Shown: positions 13,055-24,927, counted from the first letter of the stretch. The stretch: DNA of 64,000 nucleotides from Lutjanus erythropterus (GCA_020091685.1 CM034610.1:9158948-9222947), one strand, 5' to 3'. Numbers and translations are program-made. Notes: a model not told the origin generated them from the sequence alone.

Positions 13055-13450
13055 TGATCTTAGCCTTTGACATTTGGCCACCAAAATCTAATCAGTTCAT
13101 CCTTGAATCCAAGTGACATTTGTGCCAAGTTTGAAGAAATTCCTATGTTGCGTTCACAAGGATGGGACAGACATGAGGTTATAAGGACCTTGACTTTTTA
13201 CCCCCCAAATCTAATCATTTCATCCTTGAGTCCAAGTAGATGTTTGTACCAAATTTGAAGAGACTTCCTCCTGGCGTTCCTGAGATATTGTGTTCACAAA
13301 AACGGGACGTATGTGAGGTCACAGTGACCTTTACCTTTGACTTTCAAATTCTAATCAATTCATTGTTAAGTCAAAGTGGACATTTGTGCCAAATTCGAAG
13401 AGAATCTGTCGAGGCGTTCTTGAAATATCACGTTCACAAGAATGGGATGG
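13055..13450 (+). repeat. Three tandem diverged units of a 123-140 bp repeat
   Basis: The block ctaatcagttcatcc recurs with changes at 13088, 13211 and 13351, each followed by a form of gccaagtttgaagaaattcc and gcgttcacaa. This looks like a dispersed fish repeat in which the unit aggtcacagtgaccttt...cacaagaatgggac is often tandem. A reverse copy is at 59035-59160. Confidence 0.75.
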
Positions 13451-14732
13451 CCACGGCTGTCACTGGCACAGAGGCCGAAAAGGTTTAGATGAAGAGGATG
13501 AGGATAATGAGGGATGAATGAATGGAAGGTATGTTGGAGGGTGAGACAGACAGAGAGCGTAGGGCATATCTGAAGAGAGAATAAACGGTGGAGAAGGGTG
13601 GAGGAGGAGAGATGGATTTGGCAGGAGTGGAAGAGGAGGAAGAGGTGAAGCCAAACTGCCCGCGTGCTTCAGGCTGATTACTTGTCCAGGTAATTAAAGA
13701 TAAGAGAAGGCCGGAGGGGAGGAAACAGGAGGAAGAGATGAGGGGAGCAGAGAGAAAGAGGAGATAAGACAGGCGGGAGGGAACCTCATCTGTTCTGTCT
13801 GATTACTGAATGTGTAATAAAAGAAGTAGCATGGAAGTCGTTATTGATTACTGTCACACAGACAACCAGGCACACACACGTGATCTTGTGTGTGATGTGT
13901 GTGTGTTTGACACTGTGATTTGGGTGGGTACAGTAAGTGGCTCCATTTTCTCTCTGGCATCACCATGCATCTCATATTCAGACAGCATGCAGATGTGATT
14001 TAGTTGGATTACGTTCACACACTGGCTCCATTGTAATCACATTTCATCATCCTCGCCAACGTACAAGTTCCATCTTCTGCTAATGTTTCTGCTGTTTAAA
14101 CTTTTTGAGCTGCCTAAAAGTAGCTGTGTTTGAACTGAATTAGAACTTTGTACCAGGGTCGTTCTGATACTGACGCCAGTATCAGGAAGTCTAAATTGTG
14201 GCTTCGGGCATCAACAAGTATGCAAGTCTATGCACCATTCTGATACCATGTAATATATTAGCTATGAAATGGGACCCTGCTACTGCCCAGCAGCATACCA
14301 CATGCCAAATTTAATAGTTACTGGAGGACAGTAGTACCAGTTTTACCTCGGCATCAGACCACACGACCCTTGAGCTGCTTCTTCTTTTGCTGTTGTTTAT
14401 CACATATTCCCAGACAAGACCATTTCCATGGGAATGTTGAGTATAAACACAAAGACATATGGGATTATGTAAGGACAAGACTCATTGACACTCAAGATTT
14501 TAATCTGCTGGTAAACACACATATTTAACAAGCACCATTTTCTGACTAATATCAATGTCAGGGTTAAGACAACAGCCAGTTAGCTTGGCTTAGCACGAAG
14601 CATGGATGCAGGGAGAAAGTTAACACTTCATATCTTGTTTGTTAGACCTACACCAAAAAACACCCCAAAATGTAGGATTGACAATTTGCGCTTTTCTTTT
14701 TTACAGGTAATTAGTTGTTGGAACTAGGGCTG

Positions 14733-15113
14733 TCACAATATCAGATTTTCACTATACAATCATTGTGGCCACAGCAATTCATGACATATTATTGCAATAC
14801 AAAATTTAGGAAAAAACATCATCTTTTAACTTTGTTTATTGTGTACTTTGTCTCTTTTTTAGCAAATAAATTACACTCAAACTATAAATGTACTGAAGTG
14901 GAGGGAGTCTCTAACTACAACTGTAGAAAAGTATACAAAAAGTGCAATTACAATTAATGTATGGTAAAAAGGCGACCAGATTAACTATAAAAAAAAAGAC
15001 CCAAAAGACCTATCTAAATTATCATATGTGTATTATTGATTGGATATGAATATTTCATTTTTTAAAATCTCACAGTTATCGTCAGTACTGCTACATCACA
15101 AAACCCCTAGTTG
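14733..15113 (+). mobile_element. Possible non-autonomous DNA element (ctgtcacaatatc type)
   Basis: Left end aactagggctgtcacaatat, right end aaaacccctagttg, giving a short inverted ACTAGGG. The left part resembles a repeat I associate with fish genomes. The ends are short, so this is tentative. Confidence 0.4.
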
Positions 15114-15542
15114 AAACCATTTCTTGGCTTAGGCTTGTTTCCTTGTTACTGTGAGGTAACCCGTAGAGACTCATGGAAGTCACTAACCCAAGCCAAGAAA
15201 AACTCTTTTTTGTGCATCTTTACTATTCCATTCATTATTATTCATTATCTATCAGTCTTGGTGTACCTCCATTGGTACAACATCGCCATACCAGTGACCA
15301 CAAACTGCAACCCCAATCAGTAGGATATGACCTCAATCAGGCTATCTGAAAGCTTAATGTTGTTCAATGAAAGGAAACCTGTGACCACACTAATGGAACG
15401 GGATTAGTTTGTAAGTAAGGAAAATGTTGAGTCCTTTCACTTTCGCAGAAGGCGTGATGGCACAGGTCCCTGTCCTGTTATGTAAGACTGAACAATCTTA
15501 ATATTGGTTGGACACTTTTTCATTTTCTCTCTGTTCCCGCAG

Positions 15543-15613
15543 TGTTGAAGCTCTTGAAGATGGCGGGGGGGATGAGAGCTTTGCTGGACACCGTTATGCA
15601 AGCCCTGCCTCAG
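15543..15613 (+). CDS. cacna1g: cacna1g exon: end of IVS4 and S4-S5 linker
   Basis: A 71-bp exon with acceptor cccgcag|TG and donor CAG|gtacac. It encodes (V)[19 protein letters not shown] then ALPQ. This is the end of the voltage sensor and the amphipathic S4-S5 linker that couples it to the gate. Phase is 1 in and 0 out. The MAGGM stretch differs by one residue from the MAVGM I recall in human Cav3.1. Confidence 0.94.
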
Positions 15614-17749
15614 GTACACAGTCAACGCTGTTAAATAACATCCACCGAAGCCACTGAATTCTCTTTTCCTTCCTCCTCTGTATTTTCCTCCGTGGATCTT
15701 TCACTTCCTTACACGTCCCACAGAAGCTGTCCCTAAAATTACATCCCGGAGGCATTTCTTTTTTCGTACATTTTCTTCTGTTTCAGGGTGCTGTTGTTTC
15801 CCGTGAGCTTTTTGCCGACTCAAGAGGCCCTTATTTGCATAACCAGCAACCTGCAGAGATTGGGAAGGGAATGTAGCTTGAGGTTTTGTTTTGAACGATG
15901 GTGGGTGGATTTGAGGGTGGTGGAGTTGGTAAATTAGAACAACTTCGGCAGTGTTAGAATTGAGAGAAAAAATAACACACAGTCCTATGTTCGCAGCAGT
16001 CTTTGATATTACCTCTGTCTGTCATTCCTCCTCGAGCTTGTCAGAAGTGTTCATAATTAATAAATCCGATAATAGGCAATGGTGGGGGTGTGAGCAGGTT
16101 GCCACATGCTGATTAGCACTGACAGCGGTAGCAGCAGCAAACCCGAAAGCTTTTCCTTACCCAAACCCACCTCTGTGTGTGTGTGTGTATGATCTTTTTC
16201 ACCAGGATCAGCCACACTATTGGCTTCTCATATTTCTATTCAGATTTTGCTTCTTGTACTCATTTGTGTCTTTCACACACATATGTGGTTTACGGAGACA
16301 GATTTACCCCCTGCAAATCTTGATAATTTTGGATCCTTGATTTCTGACAGAGGTAGACAAAGGGACTTCTCATTTCAAGCTCATTTAATTTTGTCAGCTG
16401 AAATGACAGCAGCTGCTAGCACATTTTATCAGTTGCAGCTAGCTAGCTATGTAAGCTAATGTTAGCCAAAGAACAGATTTAAATGCCCTTTCTCCCATGG
16501 ACTCCCATGACTTTTAACTGTCTTCAGCTGACTTTTAAAATATAAACCCTGCAAAATGGTACATGGCTACATACACAATATCATGCTAAAAGACAGAGGC
16601 TAAAGCTATTTGGAAAAAAGTCAAAATTTTTACCAGTTGATACATATAGAAGGCGTGGAAATAAAGGTTAAGGATAACAAATTAAGTAGCAGTTGCTATA
16701 GTCTTAATTACCCAGATCCATTAGAACAGAACAGAGCTGCTAAAGATAGGAGGACCCCACATGTGTGCATTTATGCACACACCACAGCTATTTCCATCAG
16801 GATGGCGACAATTTTACCAGTTTGAGTACTTAGCAAATGCACCTTTCAACACCTTGGATAACCATCAACGCTATAATTTTTTGTTGCCCGATTCTTCATT
16901 AAGGAAGGAGTGAGCCTTCTGGAGCCCTTTCTCTTTGGCATGGCAGCTAATTGTTAGCAAGTCATAGGCAAGCATCAAGGCCTGTGAAGCTTGCTAGCAA
17001 GATAGGCTAGTAGCAGTCTTGACAATGACAAATTGATTGATTGATAGATTGACGTGTAGTGCATTATTTATATTTTTATATTGGGTTAGGTAATAATGAG
17101 TGGACCAAGACAATTTTGTAGTGAATGTTGAAAATCAGGACATTTTAGTGTTTTACAGATATTTGTTGGGACTCAGGACATCCAACAACAAGACTATTCT
17201 GGACAAACTGTGATGTCTGTTCACCAAGGTGTCTAGAAGTGTCCCAGAACTGCTCCCACACAGTGAGGAAATAATGTATGTAGTGGATGACCCAGTCATC
17301 AGTGGGACTAGTGTGTGTTTAGTGTAATCTGTGATCCCCAGAGTAATGTAGTACAAAGTGGTAGTGTATTACTGTAGGCAGTAAGCTAGTTGGTCAAACA
17401 CTTACACTTTTTGGTTTTAGAGAGGATAAAAACAAGAAACTGTCATCCAAACTCTGAGTATCTCTTTTACTGCAACCTCATGCTCACCGCTTCAACCCAC
17501 AGGGAAATATAAAGCTTGACAGGCCTGCTGTGCCTACTTGTAGTTGCTAAGCTATGATTGGACAATTGCTGTTCGGGGTGTGGTTTAGCAAATAGTCAAA
17601 GCTTACATTTTCTCTTGGCTGCTTCGTCACGGCCCTCTCTTTATTTTCTCACTGGAATGAGCTGTTTATTGTCCCTTATTATTGGTTTATTTTGCCACAG
17701 ATTTCTCTCCTCTGACTAATCCCTCTCTCTTCCCGTTGTCTCCCTGCAG
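15614..17749 (+). other. cacna1g intron between S4-S5 linker and IVS5 exons
   Basis: GT..AG, 2136 bp. It has a short TG run near 16172-16188 and GCTAGC-rich patches (16436-16450). No coding sequence was recognised. Confidence 0.85.
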
Positions 17750-17828
17750 GTGGGGAATCTGGGTCTTCTCTTCATGCTACTCTTTTTTATCTTTGCTGCG
17801 CTGGGAGTGGAGCTGTTTGGTAACTTGA
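17750..17828 (+). CDS. cacna1g: cacna1g exon: segment IVS5
   Basis: The acceptor is tccctgcag|GTGGGG and the donor is TTGA|gtaagg. It encodes [20 protein letters not shown] then ELFGNL and the first base of an Ile codon. This is the outer pore helix IVS5, essentially identical to the mammalian Cav3.1 helix. Phase is 0 in and 1 out. Confidence 0.95.
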
Positions 17829-18786
17829 GTAAGGACACATGCGCCATGCATACAAGCAAACCAGACAAAGCACAAACAAAGATTACACACACATACATAC
17901 CATTCAGGCATGCATCGAGTATTCAGTTCTTCCCTCTGTGGGTTTAATCTATCTGATGTAAATTGCTTTCTAAAACCCTTTGTGGAAATACTGTATAGAT
18001 TTCCCTTGCTAATATCTAATTGAAGCTAGTAGCTTTCAAGTAGTACAATAGTATAATAATTATTATTATGTCATTGTAATGCCATATATTGTGACAACTA
18101 AAAAGCCATGAAAGTCTCTATCTATCCAAGACTGTGACAGTATGGATTTTTTCTTACTGCAGTGACAAAGCAGCATATCCCTGCGGGATGGCAGTTCACC
18201 GCAGCTGCCTTGATAATTATATTTTATTGGACTGACTTGGAAGTATACTGTCATAAAAGTAGCATAGCTCCTTTAAGACATAGGGCCGTACCTAAGTGTG
18301 TGTGGCAGGGAAATTTGTTAGAGCAAGCAGCAGATGAGTGACATTGCTACTAGTGGAGGAGATCAGTAAGTTGGCGGTCTGGCAGTAAATGTACAGTTAA
18401 TGTTCTCAGGACCAAGAAAAGTCTTGTGTGTTGTTTCCAAACTGCTAAAAAAAAGTGAGGGTGGTTAGCCCCAAACAAAGCTGAGCAGGAAAGGCTAAAG
18501 TTAAGCTAATGCTAATGCTAACACTAGCGTTGTACTTTTACAACGTTGGCTCATTTCAGAAGCGTTCAGATGCATTGTAATAATAGATCCATGCACTGAT
18601 CTAAACATGAGATTGGTCCTTCAAAATAAAATTTGCCGTGAGCAGGGTAATGAGCTCATCCATGCAGTAGGCTTCAAATGACCGTGGTAATGTGGTTAGC
18701 ATCACTGACCTATATCGCTCTACCTATATGTCTCTCTTTTACTGTCTGGACATTCATCGCCTCCCTGCTCCCCCTTGTCTCCCCAG
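17829..18786 (+). other. cacna1g intron between IVS5 and pore-loop exons
   Basis: GT..AG, 958 bp. A short gctaatgctaatgctaac run lies near 18505. Nothing else was recognised. Confidence 0.85.
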
Positions 18787-18908
18787 TTTGCGATGAGGCG
18801 CACCAATGTGAAGGTCTGGGGCGCTATGCCACATTCAAAAACTTCGGGATGGCGTTTCTGCTGCTGTTCAGAGTTTCCACAGGAGACAACTGGAATGGCA
18901 TAATGAAG
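18787..18908 (+). CDS. cacna1g: cacna1g exon: repeat IV pore loop with selectivity Asp
   Basis: The acceptor is tctccccag|TTTGCG and the donor is AAG|gtaaaa. It encodes (I)[19 protein letters not shown] then [21 protein letters not shown]. The motif STGDNW holds the Asp that repeat IV gives to the Glu-Glu-Asp-Asp selectivity ring of T-type channels. High-voltage-activated channels have Glu there. The two Cys of the turret (C..EAHQC) are retained. Phase is 1 in and 0 out. Confidence 0.96.
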
Positions 18909-20121
18909 GTAAAACTAACAATGCAGTTATTTGTTTCCTGAAAACATCCGTACACATATTTCAGCTTAATCTAGCCTACCCAGTTTTTTCAGATGAATGC
19001 AAATCAGTGCTGCACCTCCCCATTGTATTTACAAAAGCTGATTCTTTTCCACCTGAACTCTTTTAGCACTAGATTTGTTCACATTTTGGCTCAAAGACAA
19101 TTCATAAACTAAGTTGCCAGTTAGCTTAAAATAACTAATCTAACTTTCCAACACTTTTATATGGTTGTTTGTCATGTCTCTATGTTCTATTTCAGGCCAG
19201 TATCTCTACAAATCACATTTATATTGGACAATTATGCAACACACTTAAGTTCAATGCCAACATTCAGTGCCAGTGGTAGTGGTGTGCCCTTTATATAATG
19301 AGGCAGAAAGTAAGAGTGTGGAGGTCATGCTGATGGATGTGCAGAATAGTGCATCTGACTTTCACACAGAGAACTGACTTTATGTCCCATTTTTAGGGCT
19401 CTTGTTCCATCTTCATGATCTTTCCCTAAATTTAACCATACTTCAGCTGAAGTTATCCTTGCGCGTATATAGCACCCACGCTAGCAGCTCCGTGAGGCTG
19501 TACTAGCTAAATGCTAACATTTGCATGCTCACAGTGACAATGTTAATATTCATCATCTAACATCTTAGCATGCTAACATTTGTTAATTAACACTAAAACA
19601 ATTTGGGCTGGGTGATATAGCTGCAAAATCTATCACAGTAAAATGTTTCATTGCAGTTGGTATTGATTTTTGATCATTTTTAAAGGTCTGTTGTGTTTAT
19701 GTGGAATTATTGGCAGAATATGGCAAGAATAGAGTATAACATTGGAAGTGTGTATAATCACCTGAAAATAAGAATTGATGTGTTTTTGATACCTCAGAAT
19801 TAGCTTTTTATATCTACAGAGGGAAGCTGTTCTGTAGTTGGTGGTTTGGCAGTGGATACTTCTGTATCTCTGTCCAGACAGCAGCAGGGTGAACAGGCAC
19901 TCCTTCCAATAATGGTTGAGATATTTGAGACTGACTGACTGGCTTTGAGATCCCTAAAACCAGGCTACTAGTGTAGCTAGAATACATAACCATCAGGCAT
20001 TCAAAACAGTCACTATATTGAAAGTGTTTTGTAGAATTATCCAGTATCAATGTCATGTTTGGTTGTTAGTTGGTAAAACTTAAGCCAATGTGCTCATATC
20101 ATGTTTTCACACTTTGCCCAG
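18909..20121 (+). other. cacna1g intron between pore-loop and IVS6 exons
   Basis: GT..AG, 1213 bp. It holds agcatgctaacattt-type repeat sequence (19500-19590) and a fragment of the CACCTGAAAATAAGAA dispersed repeat (about 19686-19835). Confidence 0.85.
19686..19835 (+). repeat. Fragment of the CACCTGAAAATAAGAA dispersed repeat
   Basis: Contains ggcagaatatggcaagaata and ataatcacctgaaaataag, shared with 55655-55992 and 60525-60785. Confidence 0.6.
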
Positions 20122-20547
20122 GACACATTAAGGGACTGTGCAAATGACACCAGCACCTGCTACAACACTGTGGTCTCTCCCATCTACTTCGTCTCCTTCG
20201 TTCTGACCGCTCAGTTTGTCCTGGTCAACGTTGTCATTGCTGTTCTGATGAAGCACCTAGAGGAGAGCAACAAGGAAGCCAAGGAGGAGGCAGAGCTGGA
20301 GGCAGAGCTGGAGCTGGAGGACAGGCTCCAGAGTGAAGCGGCAAACATGGCAACAAGGTCACCCCAGCTCAACCCTCTGGCACCGGGCATGGACAGGTCG
20401 AGTTCTGGGGGTTCCCCCTGGAGGTCCGCCGGAGGAGACAGGGAGCGGGAAAGGGACGGTCCTATGGACTCACCAACTGCTGATATAACCAGAGACTCTG
20501 TAAACATCAGAGCAGACCCTGCTTCATGCCTGGATCCCCCACTGGAG
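20122..20547 (+). CDS. cacna1g: cacna1g exon: IVS6 and proximal C-terminal tail
   Basis: The acceptor is ttgcccag|GACACA and the donor is CTGGAG|gtgatt. The exon has 142 codons, phase 0 to 0. It begins [20 protein letters not shown], continues into IVS6 ([20 protein letters not shown]), the gate-lining helix, and ends the membrane part at [14 protein letters not shown] Glu-rich helix follows ([16 protein letters not shown]), then a Ser/Pro/Arg-rich stretch ([20 protein letters not shown]) that is poorly conserved. The frame stays open past the donor for 70 codons to 20757, but the donor fits the gene model and the extension is not channel-like. Confidence 0.94.
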
Positions 20548-21147
20548 GTGATTGATCTTTTCTGTGTTGCTTGTACATTATTTATATGTGTGCACACTGT
20601 CTTTTTGGTTGTGATTTTGAAAGCATTCTTTCACCATGGCTCCTTCATATGTTCTCAGAAACTTTCACTGAAAACAAAGAACAGAAAACAATCAGAATCA
20701 TATAAATATTTCCTTGTTGACCCCAATAGTAGTTTAGTTACTACTGACACATTGTGATATCCCTGAGGATTTGATGTAATTTTATATTTATTTAGTCACA
20801 CATATAGAAAAGAGTTGCAAAAAATCCAGGCACTCTCCAGTGCATAATTTAATTCATTAGAAGAGGAGAAAAATACATTAAAATGCTGAAAAAAGTGAAA
20901 GGGAAAAAAGAAGACGAAAAATAAAAGATAAGCATTGCACACATTAGCAGACATCCATATATACAAATAAAGAAAGTAATTAAGTAACTAATGATCAGTG
21001 GGATATTTACAAAGATAATCCATAAGGATAACAATGAGGAGATAAAAACAATCTTACCATCTTAATGAGTTCTTGATTTAAGACTTAAGTTATTTACCAG
21101 GATCTTTTTGAGAATAAAAAAGTTGTGTCATCTGCAAATAATACCTT

Positions 21148-21497
21148 AAGGCCTTTGCACACCAGATTTTTCATGCAGTTCATTTGCATGTTAATAATAT
21201 TCATTTGAACCTGTATCCAGTCAGTACAAGCGTTCAAAAGACATGTACACATCTGACCAATTAAAATGGCATGTTGCTGTTGTTGGCAGCATCACATTCA
21301 AAACATAGAACTTGGCGGATCACTTGTTTCACAGAACTCAGGTTTGAAGTTTCAAAAATTTAAAAAGATACAACAGTTTCAAAGAGGAATAGCACATGAG
21401 TTTGCCAGTGGTGTGGATATCAAGCTTCAACAGTCTACGTAAAATGTCATTTACAACTTCTTTTTTTTGCACTGTTGTTGGTGTGTAAAGGCCTTTA
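21148..21497 (+). mobile_element. 350-bp inverted-repeat element (AAGGCCTTTGCACACC)
   Basis: Left end aaggcctttgcacacca at 21148; right end tggtgtgtaaaggcctt at 21480-21496 is its inverted copy with one change. TTAA overlaps the left end, and the matching right bases read TTTA, so a piggyBac-type TTAA target is possible but not proven. Confidence 0.65.
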
Positions 21498-22247
21498 GAC
21501 AGAAATATTTCATAAATCATTAATATAAATCAAAAATAAGGACCGATCCTTGAGTTACACCACAAGTAATACAACAAAAAGAAGAATTGATATCATGGTA
21601 AAAGACAAACTTTTTTGTCTTTTAGTTAACTAAAAAAAACCCAAAACAATCGCACTTTTGTCTCAGTGCTGATGAGATGTACAAAAAAGTGAGAAACACA
21701 TTTGGATAACGTCTGGGTAAGATCTTTCGATTCTCAGTGGTCCACGCAGCATCCCGCGTGACATGACAGATGCTCCGAGGTCACTTCCCGCTGGGGGCCA
21801 GGCTGTGCAGCCAGTCAGATGACCCCCCTCCACATCTCTGGTCATTAGTTCTGACTCTGGTCCAAACCATTAGTTAATTCTCTGCCCGTGCTGAGAGATG
21901 CTGAGCATGCTGGATGGTATGTGAAATAATGGATATCTTGGGAGGAATGTTCCTTCACTGTCTTAATGTACTCACTTTATTCCATATGTAAACACACTAT
22001 AGCGGATATGGCCACATTAGGACATATCCATCACACATTCTGGCATCATTTCAAAATAGAAGTGCATAGATTTATGTGTGATGTGTCCAAAATTAACTGT
22101 TTTTCGCGCACATTCTCTTCACTTATTAGACACTTGTTTGAAAGTAATTGCATTGTTATGATAATAATTTATCCAGAAAATGTTCTGGATATGCAAATTT
22201 ATTATTCTGTGTAACCCATACTGACCCACATCAGGATGGTTTACAGC

Positions 22248-22248
<1 letters not shown>

Positions 22249-22321
<73 letters not shown>
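22249..22321 (+). repeat. (TG)n microsatellite, 73 bp
   Basis: An uninterrupted TG run of about 36 repeats in the intron before the RRAQFDSVSLVIQ exon. Confidence 0.98.
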
Positions 22322-22323
<2 letters not shown>

Positions 22324-22953
22324 CTGCTCCCTGTAGAGGACATGCCAGTCATAGAGAGGTCACAGTGCCATGGGAAAGCTGGACCACAGGGCCTTGTTGT
22401 TCACTTCAACAGCTATTTCCAGACAGCGGGGAACTTTTTGGGGATAGGAAATAGAGGTCTTGCTGTCGTTATGTTTTCTCCCTCTAAGATGTTATCCGTC
22501 TTCCTCCGCCGCTCTTCCAATACGTGTGGTTTGAGCTGCAGTCTCTTCTGCAGCCCTGTGGGAGAGCAGCTCTACTGCGGTGTTGTAGTGCCCCCTTGTG
22601 GAAATAAATGATAACACAAAGAAACTGTGCTGGATGTTGGTTAGGAGGATGATGTGTATATTCAGTTGCTATGCACTGATACAAACTGAGGCGTGATAGT
22701 TCTCCTACTTGGATGTTTTTTTGTCTTATTTCCGTTTGTATACCTGTTTGTTTCTACTTGATTGACTGTCTTTTCCTTCCCTTTCTTTCTTGGTGATCCA
22801 TTCTTTCTTTCCATATTTATTCACCTGTCTCTGTCTTGACTTCTGTCTTTCCTTCCCCCATGTCCTTGTCTTTTTCCACAACTCCCGCCCCTTTTGTTTC
22901 TCTCTGTTTCTCTTTCTCCTCTTTCTTTTTCTATCCTCTCTGCATTATCAAAG

Positions 22954-23106
22954 TTTGTCCAGCGGAGAGCACAGTTTGACTCGGTCTCCCTGGTCATCCA
23001 GGGTTCAATGGAGGGAGAGTTGAGTTTGATGGACAACCTGTCTGGCTCTATCTGCTACTACTACGCACTGCCCCCCAAGCCCAGCAAGCACAGCAGTGAA
23101 AAGAAG
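22954..23106 (+). CDS. cacna1g: cacna1g tail exon, phase 0-0 cassette (RRAQFDSVSLVIQ)
   Basis: It encodes (FVQ)RRAQFDSVSLVIQGSM, EGELSLMDNLSG and a Tyr/Pro/Lys-rich end ICYYYALPPKPSKHSSEKK. The middle aligns with the segment DRQLFDTISLLIQGSL of human Cav3.1 as I recall it. The donor is AAG|gtcaat at 23107. Two in-frame acceptors are possible: aaag| giving 22954, and gtccag| giving 22963. The second matches the human start better and has the stronger CAG. Length is 153 or 144 bp; both keep the frame, so inclusion, skipping or the choice of acceptor all leave the reading frame intact. A short pyrimidine-rich tract precedes it. Confidence 0.85.
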
Positions 23107-23503
23107 GTCAATAATCAGCAGAATGATGACTCACTTCCCTCCATTTCATACGTCCACTGAGTCTTATTTTACTCCCAGTGTGTAGGGCTGCACAAGTAAT
23201 CATGAGAAAATGAAAACAGCAAGACAGTTAATTTCATCAAAAACAAAATTCAGAAAAGTTCTTGTTTTCCTTGACACAAAAATCCAATCATATCCCTTGT
23301 TTTCAATGTAGTTTCATGTAAAAACTTTCTTAAAATACATGATGGTGCCTTTAAAGGTTTGCTTCACCCAAATTCCCCAAAGAAATTGCATATTCCAAGT
23401 TAGTGGGATATGTCTTTTAGCATATTAGGGTCAGTTGGAAAATAAGTTTTCTCCCTTGAACATGCTATCCCTTGCAAGCTGTGGATTGGGAGCTCAACTC
23501 TTA

Positions 23504-24389
23504 AACCCTGTTTGCACTTGGTTTTAAAATGCATTTCAGTGATCCGGACACAAGTAGACAGTCAAGAACGTCACCGTTCACACTGTGTTTACTATCTCCA
23601 AGGTGTCCAGCTGACCGCTTGTGTTCAGATGTCACTACTGCCTATGTCCCTCCTGCAGGAAGGTCAAAGGGGTCCTGCACATAGTTGCTATGTCAGTCTG
23701 TCGCCAGACAAGTGCCAGATTTGTTTCACATGGGCTAGCTAAGAAAAAAGATATGTGTTAATGCGTCCCGGACCTCTGCAAGTGGTTCAAGTCATCAGAC
23801 CACATTTCGTCTCAGTGGTCATTTACACTTGTTTTTAGTGCCGTCCACTTACAGTGACCAGATCCCGACAAACCAAATGTGGGACAAAGAGTATGTATGA
23901 GTGGGACACTGTGGGACACATTGAGAGATCTAAAAGTTTGATATAATGTCTATCTAACATTGCTACACTTCCCCTTAGCTCGTAACATCTCTGTGCTTTG
24001 CCCTCTGGGTAACACACAATAGACAATAGATAAGTACTTTCCCAGTCTTTATTGTAGCTGTATTTCATTTTCTTTTTTTGGTAGTTTCCTTTATATTCTG
24101 CCTATGTCTGTATAGCTTGTGCCCTTCTGGTGACTCGCAATTTTCCCCGTTGGGTGCATGGTAGCAAAGACGGTAACAGATTAACCTGCACTTGAAAGCC
24201 TTTCCTACTTATTTCACAGTGGTTTGACTTTTGAAAACAAGAGGCAATAACAAATGGGGACATCATATACATATGTAGGACGGTCAGATGAAGGATAAAA
24301 ATGCTGTGCAGTCCCACATAAAGTGAGTAGACTGGTCACGGTATGTCCACTTGTGATCCGATCACCCAAGATGCATTTCAAACAGGGTC
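23504..24389 (+). mobile_element. Inverted-repeat element, possibly with an insertion
   Basis: Left end aaccctgtttgcacttggtt with gcatttcagtgatccggaca and caagtagaca at 23503-23560. Right end, on the - strand, accctgtttgaaatgcatct then gggtgatcggatcacaagtg. The right-hand copy lies only 28 bases from the next hAT-like element, so this intron has a cluster of transposon insertions. Confidence 0.6.
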
Positions 24390-24416
24390 ATAAACATTTG
24401 ATGAGGCAGGGGTTGT

Positions 24417-24842
24417 CAACCTGGGGGTCGGTAACCTTATGGGGTTTGCAGGAAAATTTCTGTGGGTTGTTGAAAAATATGCAGAATACTGTACATCTGG
24501 TCTCAAGAAATGTAACCTCAATAATGGTTAAAACTGTAAATCAGCACAAAAAACAACAATGACCAACATATACCACTTTATTCTGAATGGACACACACAC
24601 AAACAAAAAGTAACATTTGCATTCTGAGTAGCAAACTACTTAGTTCAGCAATAGCATGATGGGAAATGAGGGCTGTAACTTAGACTGGGGAATGGCTATA
24701 CATTGCCATTGTCATTGCCTGTACCAGTAATGCAATTTGACTCAGAATAGATTTTATTGAGTCTGTTTGCGAAAGGAAACGTCATGGTCTTCCTGTTTTA
24801 GATTTGAGGGGGTCACAAACATGAAAAGGTAGAGAATCACTG
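24417..24842 (+). mobile_element. hAT-like non-autonomous element
   Basis: Starts CAGGGGTTGTCAACCTGGGG and ends aggtagagaatcactg, imperfect inverted ends. The inside shares caagaaatgtaacctcaata and ggttaaaactgtaaatcagc with the element at 11197. No clear 8-bp target duplication is visible. Confidence 0.65.
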
Positions 24843-24927
24843 CAATAAGGGGTTGCAAGTTTTTGTCCAAGGCAGGAAAAGTTTGGTGCTATTGTACCAG
24901 AGCTAATAAAGAAAATATGTTCACTTA

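Larger units (their letters stand above)
12420..15542 (+). other. cacna1g intron inside the IVS4 coding region
   Basis: GT..AG, 3123 bp. It opens with a CATC-rich stretch (12440-12485), followed by purine-rich sequence (12690-12900 and 13490-13790). Three diverged repeat units lie at 13055-13450, and a dispersed element at about 14733-15113. Confidence 0.85.
20548..22953 (+). other. cacna1g intron after the IVS6 exon
   Basis: GT..AG, 2406 bp. The first 210 bases stay open in frame with the exon (see findings). It also has a terminal-inverted-repeat element at 21148-21497 and a long TG microsatellite at 22249-22321. The last 200 bases are T/C-rich. Confidence 0.85.

Noticed and set aside
20211-20597. 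128-aa open frame on the - strand opposite the IVS6 exon
   Set aside because: Antisense to a well-supported exon; the Ser-rich text mirrors the Glu-rich helix.
22249-22321. Valine/cysteine-repeat protein frames over the TG run
   Set aside because: These are translations of a microsatellite.
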